Source: Melioribacteraceae bacterium (GTDB lineage Bacteria > Bacteroidota > Ignavibacteria > Ignavibacteriales > Melioribacteraceae). Taken from it: a DNA stretch of 64,000 bases. Both the position numbers and the translations under genes were made by a program. Position 1 is the stretch's first letter. Each line of letters starts with the position of its first letter. The stretch spans positions 186,001 to 250,000 of the forward strand of contig DAOSDY010000001.1 in assembly GCA_035362835.1 (NCBI GenBank), in the 5' to 3' direction. The notes beneath the pieces were generated by a model. The model ran no database searches. It saw only the letters and a program-made list of their open reading frames with translations, and had not been told where the DNA came from. Below are positions 36,879 to 44,680 of the stretch, one piece after another.

Positions 36879-37907
36879 TTAATTATTTTTATTATAAGAG
36901 ATACAGGTTCCTCTCAGAACTAATTCGGTGTCTATTATTATGTTCTTCGTTTCCGTTTCGGGATCTTTTATGCTTTTCATAATAATATCCATCGCACTCT
37001 CACTCAACTGTTTTGTGGATTGATCAATACAACTTAACGGCGGGGAGAGAAAATTCTGGACTTCCGCATTTCCAAAACAGAGCACATCAATATCATCAGG
37101 AATTTTCAATCCGACTTCTGCAGCCGCGATATAGACTCCAAGGGCAACGGGATATGTAACAGTGAAGAAAAGATCGGGTAGATTGTTCTCTTTAAATAAT
37201 TTCATAAAAGCATCATAACCGTATTTCTCGCCAAATCCTCCTTCAATTATCCATTCAGGATTAATTTCCAGATTATATTTATTCATCGCATCGTAGAAAC
37301 CCTGCATTCTGTTTTTACCGATGTTGATATTAGTATATCCGGCGAGATGGCCAATTTTCCTGTATCCGAGTTTAATAGCATGTTCAATTGCTTTATAAGC
37401 ACCCTGCCAGTCGTTTACAGCAACCGAATTAATATTTTCTATATTCGGAATTCTGTCCATGAAGACAATCGGTATTCCCCTTCGCCTTACAAGTTCAAAA
37501 ATTTCATAATCACGTGTTTCCTGAGTGATCGAAATAATAATTCCATCGACCTTCATTGCCATTAAAGTATGAATATGTTTTTTTTCCCGTTCCGGATTTT
37601 CCTGTGATACAGTAAGAATGATTTCATAGTTATGTTCAAAAGCAATATCATAGATATGTTCAATTATTGAACCGAAGAAGAAGTGTGCTATTTTAGGAAT
37701 AACTACACCAATAGTATTTGATTTTCTTGCCGATAAATTCCTCGCCATGATATTCGGAGTATATCCTAATTCTTCTGCTACTTTTTTAATCAGTTTTGTT
37801 GTAGCGGGGGATATATCGGGATGATTTCTGAGGGCTTTTGAGACAGTAACAGTAGAAACATTCAATCGCGCAGCAATATCATTCAGTGTAATAGCTTTAT
37901 CTTTCAT
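36879..37907 (-). CDS. LacI-family transcriptional regulator of the pectin/hexuronate locus
   Basis: 342-aa repressor-type regulator. The N-terminal helix-turn-helix (about 5-27, ITLNDIAARLNVSTVTVSKAL) and hinge YTPNIMARNLSARKSNTIGVV are standard. The C-terminal periplasmic-binding-like domain would sense a uronate intermediate. Its own upstream region and those of the TonB receptor and TRAP operon share one operator-like element, so it probably represses all three. KDG or a related intermediate is a plausible inducer but this is inference. Start ATG at 37907. Confidence 0.93.
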   Translation of the reverse strand: MKDKAITLNDIAARLNVSTVTVSKALRNHPDISPATTKLIKKVAEELGYTPNIMARNLSARKSNTIGVVIPKIAHFFFGSIIEHIYDIAFEHNYEIILTVSQENPEREKKHIHTLMAMKVDGIIISITQETRDYEIFELVRRRGIPIVFMDRIPNIENINSVAVNDWQGAYKAIEHAIKLGYRKIGHLAGYTNINIGKNRMQGFYDAMNKYNLEINPEWIIEGGFGEKYGYDAFMKLFKENNLPDLFFTVTYPVALGVYIAAAEVGLKIPDDIDVLCFGNAEVQNFLSPPLSCIDQSTKQLSESAMDIIMKSIKDPETETKNIIIDTELVLRGTCISYNKNN

Positions 37908-37952
37908 GATCGACTCAACATTGAGATTTTAGCATTTTTTCGGTGTTTATTA

Positions 37953-38013
37953 ATTTACTTTATGGTTTACTTTATTGATAACGCAACTTCATTAATATTC
38001 GCCTTATTGTCAA
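37953..38013 (-). promoter_or_regulatory. Candidate autoregulatory promoter/operator of lacI
   Basis: Minus strand: TTGACA (38013-38008), exactly 25 nt, then GTTATCAATAAAGTAAAC and a second partial copy CATAAAGTAAAT. Plus-strand tandem repeats are ATTTACTTTATG (37953-37964) and GTTTACTTTATT (37965-37976). It ends 46 bp before the lacI ATG. Confidence 0.65.
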
Positions 38014-38117
38014 GATTTTTTTTATAAGGATTTATACCAGGATCCGTGTTGTATTAAGGAAATCATTAATGAATATTCAGGTCGAACTTTATTCCATTAC
38101 CAAATTATAACTTTTTA

Positions 38118-39335
38118 TTAATTCAATTTGCTTTTTATCATCTCCTTTTCATTTACCACTAATCCCAATCCAGGCAAAGCCGGAATCGAAATGTATCCAT
38201 CCCTGAATTCAAAATAATTCTCAAATAATTTGTCAAGCCCCATCTCCGGACGGGTACCGGCGTACTCCTGCACTCTTGCCGCATTTGGAATTGATGCAAC
38301 CAACTGAAGACTTGCCGCCGTTGCAAGTGTGGGACGGGTATTATGAGTCATTATATACTTATCAAATGCATGTGCCATAAATGAGACTTTTCTGCATTCT
38401 GAAAATCCTCCGCACTTTATCAAGTCGGCATTTATGAAATCTGCTTTTCCAACGGTTATAAGATCGCGCATCTGCCATCTGTTGAATTCATGTTCACCGG
38501 CCATAACCGGAATATCTACCGATTCGACTACCTGCCGGAGTCCCTCGTAGTTATGATAGGATACAGGTTCTTCTACCGCCGCAATATTAAAATTCTCAAA
38601 CAGTTTTTTTGTAAGCGTTATTGCTTTAGCCGGTGTATAACCGTTGTTATAATCAACAAAGATTTCAATCTGTTCACCTACAGCATTACGTATAGCTTTA
38701 ACAACTTCAAAAGTATCATCCGGGTCAGGATCGACATTCAATTGTCTTATCTGCATTCTTGCTTTAATGGTTTTGTATCCTTGCGAAACAAAATCGAGAG
38801 CGGTTTTGGCCATTGCGTCCGGACCTTTTCTAGTTTTGGGATTATCACCCCGAGCAAAGCTTCCGTAAACCCGGACCTTTTTAATATTAAATCCTCCGGA
38901 AATTTTATGTACCGGCAAATTCAATAATTTCCCTTTCAAGTCCCAGAGGGCATTGTCAATACCTGCAATTGCACCGGGTAATAACCCGGTAGTACCCGCA
39001 TCTTCTCCTTTAAATATCATTTGATGCCATAAAAACTCAGTATCAAATGGATCCTTACCAAGGATTATAGGTTTGCAGATTTCTTCAATTAAACTGGCTG
39101 TCAATTTCGGATAATCATGGTCGGCTTCTCCCCATCCCGCAACACCTTCGCTGCATTCAATTCTTACAAAAGTTGCATTCCGGAAAACGAATGTATCGAG
39201 CTTTGTAATTTCGACACCGGATTTATCATTATTAGATTTCGTATCAATTAATTCTTTTGCCAAAGAATTTGTAACAGGAAAGACAGAAGCTGCCGCCCCA
39301 AGTGAAAGAGTTTTTAAGAAATCAGTTCGTTTCAT
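38118..39335 (-). CDS. Exported enolase-superfamily (mandelate racemase-like) sugar-acid dehydratase candidate
   Basis: 405-aa protein of the mandelate racemase/muconate lactonizing family, with an N-terminal export signal (KRTDFLKTLSLGAAASVFPV) that cytoplasmic members lack. Active-site residues are complete: K191/R193 (IKARMQ), metal ligands D228 (VDYNNG), E255/E256 (VEEPV) and E281 (AGEHEF), D304 and H331 (MTHNT). These abstract the proton next to a carboxylate, so a sugar acid is the likely substrate. Galactonate-, rhamnonate- or mannonate-type dehydration is possible; I cannot choose. It is the last gene of the 38-64 kb block, next to a paralogue and Gfo/Idh genes. Start ATG at 39335. 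Confidence 0.82.
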   Translation of the reverse strand: MKRTDFLKTLSLGAAASVFPVTNSLAKELIDTKSNNDKSGVEITKLDTFVFRNATFVRIECSEGVAGWGEADHDYPKLTASLIEEICKPIILGKDPFDTEFLWHQMIFKGEDAGTTGLLPGAIAGIDNALWDLKGKLLNLPVHKISGGFNIKKVRVYGSFARGDNPKTRKGPDAMAKTALDFVSQGYKTIKARMQIRQLNVDPDPDDTFEVVKAIRNAVGEQIEIFVDYNNGYTPAKAITLTKKLFENFNIAAVEEPVSYHNYEGLRQVVESVDIPVMAGEHEFNRWQMRDLITVGKADFINADLIKCGGFSECRKVSFMAHAFDKYIMTHNTRPTLATAASLQLVASIPNAARVQEYAGTRPEMGLDKLFENYFEFRDGYISIPALPGLGLVVNEKEMIKSKLN

Positions 39336-39349
39336 AATCAGACTCTTGT

Positions 39350-40606
39350 TTATTTATTGATTTTTACTTCAGTAGATGATTTAATAAAATCGGGATCGAT
39401 TTCAATACCGAGTCCTGGTCCGGTTGGAACGGACATTTTCCCTTTGACAGCTTTAAGTGATGAGGTGCTGCATATAAAAGGAACTTTATCATCATCACCT
39501 TTAAATTCCTGAAACCGGCCAGAATTGGGGACAAAAGAAGCAAAGTGAAGTACGTACAAATATCCAAGACCATTACCGGACATATGCGGGGTGCAGTTTA
39601 TACCTGCAGCCTGCGCCATACGTGCAACTTTAACCGACCTTATCAATCCGCCAAAATAAAGCAAATCAGGCTGGACAATTTGAACAACGTCATTTTCAAT
39701 CATCCACTTAAACATTCTTAAACTGCTTTCCTCTTCGCCTCCGGCAATATTAATTTCCAGGTTATCAGCAATTTCCTTTGTCTCTTCATAATAATCGAAT
39801 GGAGCTGGTTCTTCGAAAAAGCCATAACGCTGTTCTCCCATAATTCGTCCAATCTTCAGTGCCATAGAAACATCGTAAGATCCGTTTGCATCCGCATAGA
39901 TCGTGAAATCATCTCCGAAAGTTTTTCTGACAAGGGGAATTAATTGCAGATCTCTTTTTGTTGAAGAATCGTCATATCTCATCCGTGCGCCAAGCCGGAA
40001 TTTTAATGCGCGGGCTCCGATCGGTTCTACAATCCTTTTTAAATATGCAATTTCTTCTTCAGGTTTATTTCCGCGTTTCTCACTGGCTCTGTAGACCTCA
40101 ATTTCGGTTCTGGTTATCCCTCCGAAAAATGATGCGATTGAAGTGCCAGCAATCTTTCCAAGCAGATCGAGAATTGCAAATTCAAGGGAGGCCACAGGAA
40201 CCCAGAAGAGCAAACCCTGTTTTTTATAATTACTGTCAAAAAGGTAAACGTCATTCAAAAGTTTTTCTATTTCCCTTGCATCTTTTCCGATGAAAGGGGG
40301 AACAACGTAATTAAGAAATACGGGCCATAGAGCCTCCATGAACTTAGGATGGGACACAGCGTATCCTTCCGCACCGTCTTTCGACCTTACAATTACAATA
40401 TAAACTTTGCCATTCTTAACAAGCCGGATTGACTCAATTATTACAGGATCTTTTATTAACGACGCATCAAATACTTTCCTGTATATATTATCATCAATAG
40501 TAACTTTTTTTGCCTGATTACTTTCAACCTTACCTGAAACTATCCCGGGTAGAGCAGAAGCTGAAAGAATAAGTGCAGAATTATTTAAAAATTTTCTCCG
40601 ATCCAT
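39350..40606 (-). CDS. Exported enolase-superfamily protein (second paralogue)
   Basis: 418-aa mandelate racemase-like protein with a Tat-style signal (DRRKFLNNSALILSASALPG). The active site is intact: K202/R204 (LKFRLG), D239 (ADANGSY), E265/E266 (FFEEPAP), E291 (GGEEE), D314 and H341 (CTPHMSG). It is only distantly similar to its neighbour, so the two likely act on different acids or do different steps. It lies 14 bp upstream of that gene. Function is inferred as dehydration or epimerisation of an oxidised sugar in the periplasm. Start ATG at 40606. Confidence 0.8.
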   Translation of the reverse strand: MDRRKFLNNSALILSASALPGIVSGKVESNQAKKVTIDDNIYRKVFDASLIKDPVIIESIRLVKNGKVYIVIVRSKDGAEGYAVSHPKFMEALWPVFLNYVVPPFIGKDAREIEKLLNDVYLFDSNYKKQGLLFWVPVASLEFAILDLLGKIAGTSIASFFGGITRTEIEVYRASEKRGNKPEEEIAYLKRIVEPIGARALKFRLGARMRYDDSSTKRDLQLIPLVRKTFGDDFTIYADANGSYDVSMALKIGRIMGEQRYGFFEEPAPFDYYEETKEIADNLEINIAGGEEESSLRMFKWMIENDVVQIVQPDLLYFGGLIRSVKVARMAQAAGINCTPHMSGNGLGYLYVLHFASFVPNSGRFQEFKGDDDKVPFICSTSSLKAVKGKMSVPTGPGLGIEIDPDFIKSSTEVKINK

Positions 40607-40614
40607 GTTATTTC

Positions 40615-42228
40615 CTATTTAATATTTCCAGATTGAATAATTTTAATCCTGCTTCTGTTATCCACTATTTTACCAACATTACTTAAAATATTATTTAAGA
40701 GATAAATATTTTTATTTCTCTCTCCTTCAATTTTAAGAAAGCTGTTTACACGGGAAAAAAGAAGAGATGATTGAATTATTCCTTCATTAACATCGCGGAA
40801 TATTACCGCATTCCGAGCAAGAACTCCGCTTCCGATTTTTAATCCCGAAATATTCAACTGCTCTACATCATCGCAGAGTATTGCGGGCCGGTGGTCCTCC
40901 CTCTTCAATCTCAATTCAATATTATTCAGACTGATATTCCGGGCATGTCGGATGAAAAATCCGAACGACGGAAGCGTCCCCCACTTTGTGCTTTCAGGAT
41001 AATGGTCCTCGAGTTCAGGTATTGATTTAAGAGCATCATCGGCTGTTCCTCCACCAGGAAATTCGAGAGTTATATTTTCAAGACTGATGTTTTGAATATT
41101 GTAACCCGGGATTCCCGTAATTGATGCTCCAATATTCGATTGAATATCTGTTGCCATTACATTGCTGATTGATACATCCTTAAAAGTCCCGACTCCAGGC
41201 TGAGGCTGTCCGTCATAGAATTTTCTCGCTCGGTTTCCAAGACGCATATAGATCGGAATCTGTGTTCCCTCAATTCTTATATTGGAAATAGTGACGCCCT
41301 CGAGTATTCCCCCGTCTACCATGCCTAACGTGATACCACTTATTCCTTTAGGCAGACCGTAAATCGGTTCGGTATCGATGCTCGGTTTTACAACCATATT
41401 GGATATTGTTATATTCCTGAAACCGCCGTGAGATTCGGTGCCGAGTTTAATCGCATTGCAGTGGCTGCTGATAACACAATTTGTAATCACAACATTTTCA
41501 GTAATACTGAAAGATGTGCTTTTAAGAGTTATGGCGTCATCGTCAGTATCACCAATACAATCCGACATTATTACATTTTTACATCCGTCGATATCTATCA
41601 TATCGTTATTCTGATTTGCATGATTGTAAACCCGGATTCCTTTTATAAAAAGATCTTCGCAGGCAAGATACTGCTGCATCCACATTGCCGAATTGCGCAT
41701 AGTAATATTTTCGATCTTTACATTTTTACATTCGACAAACCTTATTATATACGGCCGGTTTTTATACCTTTCCGGTTTTTCTCTGGTAGTGACTTTAAAG
41801 GCGCTTCCCTGTCCATCTATAGTACCTTCACCGCGTATCGAAATATTCTCTGCTCCCTCCGCATAAAAAAGACTGTGTTTGAGAAAAGAGTCGTTATAGG
41901 ATTTCATCTTCGGAAGATATTCCGTGTAATCAGAAATATTTGTACTACCGAGGATAGTTGCTCCTGGTGAAATAAAGATTTCAATATTGCTTTTAAGTTC
42001 GAGAGAGCCGGTCAAATATTTACCCGGGGGGAAATATACGACACCGCCGTAAAGATAAGAATGATCAATAGTTTTTTGGATAGCAGATGTTTCCAGAGTA
42101 ACTCCATCTCCTATTGCTCCATACTCCTTAACATTAATAAAAGCAGATTGTGCTGATATGAAGGAAGCTGCCAAAAAGTATATCGGGAGAATCCTGCCTT
42201 TTAAGAAATTAATTGAATTTGTTTTCAT
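40615..42228 (-). CDS. Glycoside hydrolase family 28 protein, rhamnogalacturonan-type
   Basis: 537-aa secreted beta-helix protein with a signal ending SFISAQ. The N-terminus INVKEYGAIGDGVTLETSAIQ is the classic GH28/pectate-lyase-like opening. Candidate catalytic positions are D214 (MIDIDGC), D230/D231 (GDTDDDAITLKS) and H256 (ISSHCNAIKLGTES). The usual NTDG, GDDC and GHG motifs are altered, so linkage specificity may differ from polygalacturonase; a rhamnogalacturonan activity is possible. It overlaps the small membrane gene upstream by 4 bases. Start ATG at 42228. Confidence 0.85.
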   Translation of the reverse strand: MKTNSINFLKGRILPIYFLAASFISAQSAFINVKEYGAIGDGVTLETSAIQKTIDHSYLYGGVVYFPPGKYLTGSLELKSNIEIFISPGATILGSTNISDYTEYLPKMKSYNDSFLKHSLFYAEGAENISIRGEGTIDGQGSAFKVTTREKPERYKNRPYIIRFVECKNVKIENITMRNSAMWMQQYLACEDLFIKGIRVYNHANQNNDMIDIDGCKNVIMSDCIGDTDDDAITLKSTSFSITENVVITNCVISSHCNAIKLGTESHGGFRNITISNMVVKPSIDTEPIYGLPKGISGITLGMVDGGILEGVTISNIRIEGTQIPIYMRLGNRARKFYDGQPQPGVGTFKDVSISNVMATDIQSNIGASITGIPGYNIQNISLENITLEFPGGGTADDALKSIPELEDHYPESTKWGTLPSFGFFIRHARNISLNNIELRLKREDHRPAILCDDVEQLNISGLKIGSGVLARNAVIFRDVNEGIIQSSLLFSRVNSFLKIEGERNKNIYLLNNILSNVGKIVDNRSRIKIIQSGNIK

Positions 42229-42476
42229 TTTTCATTCATTCTGATTTTGTGCATAAAAATTCTTATGAGTTTAATAACAGCTCTTATTAATAGAATACCA
42301 AAATAAAGTATTACTGAGAGTATTAAGACATAGTGAATTTCGGAAAGAATTTCCCACCAAGAAGCGTCGTAGATTATAATTGCAAGAATATTAAGGAAGA
42401 AGGAAAAAATAAAGAGAACGAGCCATATATAAATTTCCCTTAGCTGAACTTTCCTTTTTATAACAATCTTTTTCAT
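42225..42476 (-). CDS. Small membrane protein of unknown function (two helices)
   Basis: 83-aa protein with a basic N-terminus (KKIVIKRKVQLRE) and two hydrophobic helices (about 16-36 and 48-68) ending in a basic tail. I do not recognise a family. It overlaps both neighbours by 4 bases (ATGA), which indicates translational coupling and supports it being real. Its setting between a Tat-exported oxidoreductase and a GH28 suggests a membrane partner for the exported enzymes, but nothing in the sequence shows this. Confidence 0.7.
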   Translation of the reverse strand: MKKIVIKRKVQLREIYIWLVLFIFSFFLNILAIIIYDASWWEILSEIHYVLILSVILYFGILLIRAVIKLIRIFMHKIRMNEK

Positions 42477-43750
42477 ATCAGGTATTCTCCGGGTAAGGAA
42501 ACAGACTTTCCGGTTTTAGCAGCTTCTTCGGCAAGCAGGCACCAGACCGAGGAGTAATACCCGTGTCTTGTAAGCTGCTGAGGAGATCTGCCTTCCCGGA
42601 TATATTTCACAAAAGCCTCCAGCTGGAGTTTTGTTTCATCCATTCTGTAATTGTGCGAGATAAACTCCCCTTTATTCTGCAAGGCAGTTTCAGGAATCCA
42701 GCTCGCTCCGCCAATCGGAATTGTGTCGAAGATTCCTTTTTCAATATCATTAATCAGTCTAAGGATAGCCGGAGGATCGGGAGGATTTTCAGAATAAATT
42801 TTATTTACTTCGAATTCGATAGTTCCCTTATCGCCTAAAATCTGTTCTTCCAACCCGTAATGTTTATTGCTGATCATAGAATCGTAAATAAAGTGAGTGC
42901 CATCGGGATAAGTAAATATGCAGGCAATACTATCATAAACCTCGCGCCCGTCCTTCCAGTAATTAATTGAACCTGCGCTCATAACAGATACAGGTTCTGT
43001 TTTCTTCACCCAGTTAGCAACCTGGATCTGGTGTGATGCTAGCTCAGTAAATAATCCGGCAGAAATATCATCGTATAATCTCCAGTTGATTCTCTTTTCG
43101 AGTCCGGGTTCAGGCAGAGGCCGCCTCCAATTATTATTTCTGTGCCAGTATGCACGTATTTGAGTAACCTTACCAATTTCACCTTTATGGATTTTTTCAA
43201 TTCCTTCAAGGTAGACAGGATTGAACATCCGCTGCAGTCCGATTTGAAGGATCCTGTTGCTTTGTAAAGAAGAATCGTACATCAATTTTACATCTTCAAT
43301 TTTCCGCGCCATCGCTTTTTCACAGAAAACATGGCGGCCGCTATTTAGTGAGTCAACCGTCATATAGACGTGATCATTTAGCGGTGTAGTAACTATGACC
43401 CCGTCAATGTTCTTCATTTCAAGCATTCTTCTATAATCAGAAAATCCTTCGGACTTGCCATCAGCAAGCTGCAGACCTTTTTTTAAATTCGGTTCATAGT
43501 CATCACATACGGCAGCTATCTCAACATTTAATAATTCCATAAATTCTTTTACATTAAGAAGAAGAGCGCTTCCCCTATCACCAATACCAATTATCCCAAG
43601 CCTTACTCTATCCGAGGCGGAATTTCCAGGAAGCTGAGCATTACCGAAAATAGACAACCACGGCATTGAAGCAGCAGCGAGGGAGGATCCGGCGAACAGC
43701 GAAATTCTTTTAAGAAATTCTCTCCTGCTCTGAATAAAAAACTGATTCAA
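42473..43750 (-). CDS. Tat-exported Gfo/Idh/MocA-family oxidoreductase
   Basis: 425-aa NAD(P)-dependent sugar oxidoreductase with a twin-arginine signal (SRREFLKRISLFAG). The Rossmann motif is GIIGIGDRGSALL near 53; HVFCEKAMA replaces the usual EKP, and ELASHQIQVANW supplies the family histidine. The only start keeping the signal is TTG at 43750, placed 7 nt after AAGGAG. Exported members carry a tightly bound cofactor and often oxidise or reduce glycosides. It stands with a second Tat Gfo/Idh and a DUF1080 protein, a set associated with 3-keto-glycoside chemistry. Confidence 0.88.
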   Translation of the reverse strand: MNQFFIQSRREFLKRISLFAGSSLAAASMPWLSIFGNAQLPGNSASDRVRLGIIGIGDRGSALLLNVKEFMELLNVEIAAVCDDYEPNLKKGLQLADGKSEGFSDYRRMLEMKNIDGVIVTTPLNDHVYMTVDSLNSGRHVFCEKAMARKIEDVKLMYDSSLQSNRILQIGLQRMFNPVYLEGIEKIHKGEIGKVTQIRAYWHRNNNWRRPLPEPGLEKRINWRLYDDISAGLFTELASHQIQVANWVKKTEPVSVMSAGSINYWKDGREVYDSIACIFTYPDGTHFIYDSMISNKHYGLEEQILGDKGTIEFEVNKIYSENPPDPPAILRLINDIEKGIFDTIPIGGASWIPETALQNKGEFISHNYRMDETKLQLEAFVKYIREGRSPQQLTRHGYYSSVWCLLAEEAAKTGKSVSLPGEYLI

Positions 43751-43761
43751 TTTCCAACTCC

Positions 43762-44679
43762 TTACTTTGTATAAAAAAATAATTCAGGAAGACCAGTATC
43801 ATAACAGACTTCCACTGCAGAAATTGCATTGCTGTTAAGCACGACCTTATTTATTTCATCTTTCTGCATTACTAAAAAAGCGGTTGAAAAAACCTCGGCC
43901 TCCTCCGGTGAATCGGATTTAACGCTTACACTTTTTATCGAATTAACAGGCAGATGGTTCACCGGATCAATCACATTAATACTTTTATGCAATTTCCCTT
44001 CGTCGGTTATCGTATAGCTGCCTGATGTTGAGACAGATTCATCGGCCATATCGAACGAATAAACTGTTGAACCCGGTTCAAGCAAATTATTAATCCCGAC
44101 CTTCCAGCAGTTCCCGTTGGGATGTGAACCAAGCCCAAGGATTGAGCTCTCACCGAAACTTATAAATGCGCTGATTACACCTTTATCTATAAGCAATGAT
44201 TTTACACTAGCGAGCGCATACCCTTTACCGAAACCTCCAAGATCTATTCTGATACCACGATTACCGAATGAAACCGAACGATTGTTGCTATTCAAATAAA
44301 CCTTATCGAATCCAGTTGTTGTTTTCAATTGGTCAGGCAGGTTTTCCAAATTTCTTTGAGAGTCATGAGCAATCCAGAAATCCATGAGCGGTTTAACAGT
44401 TATATCGAAAGCTCCGGCAGTTAAGAGATAGTATTTCCTGCACCGTTCGAGTATTTCAAAGACCTCATCGTTTACATTATCAATTTCATCTGATTTACGA
44501 TTATTCAATCGGCTTATCTCACTTCCTTTCTCATAAAAACTAATCAGCGATTCAATTCTAACAACCTCGTTCCTAACAAGAAGAAATAATCTATCTCCAT
44601 TTTCATAATCAATTGACGGAAACAGCAGGTTAAATCTTGTTCCCATCGCAAAAAAACTGTTATAATAAATTTTATTCAT
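43762..44679 (-). CDS. ApbE-like FAD:protein FMN transferase, divergent
   Basis: ApbE-fold protein (305 aa from ATG 44679). A longer in-frame start would overlap the upstream gene by 53 bases and adds no signal. Features are FFAMGTRFNLLF at the start, DITVKPLMDFW, DLGGFGKGYALASVKSLL, and DPVNHLPVNSIKSVSV for the metal/flavin site. GGN in the usual FMN-binding stretch is replaced by GES (SFGESSILGLG). ApbE enzymes attach FMN to Thr/Ser of periplasmic redox proteins. No lipobox or signal peptide is seen, and no obvious flavinylation target was recognised nearby. It may serve an exported redox step in this cluster. Confidence 0.8.
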   Translation of the reverse strand: MNKIYYNSFFAMGTRFNLLFPSIDYENGDRLFLLVRNEVVRIESLISFYEKGSEISRLNNRKSDEIDNVNDEVFEILERCRKYYLLTAGAFDITVKPLMDFWIAHDSQRNLENLPDQLKTTTGFDKVYLNSNNRSVSFGNRGIRIDLGGFGKGYALASVKSLLIDKGVISAFISFGESSILGLGSHPNGNCWKVGINNLLEPGSTVYSFDMADESVSTSGSYTITDEGKLHKSINVIDPVNHLPVNSIKSVSVKSDSPEEAEVFSTAFLVMQKDEINKVVLNSNAISAVEVCYDTGLPELFFYTK

Positions 44680-44680
44680 T

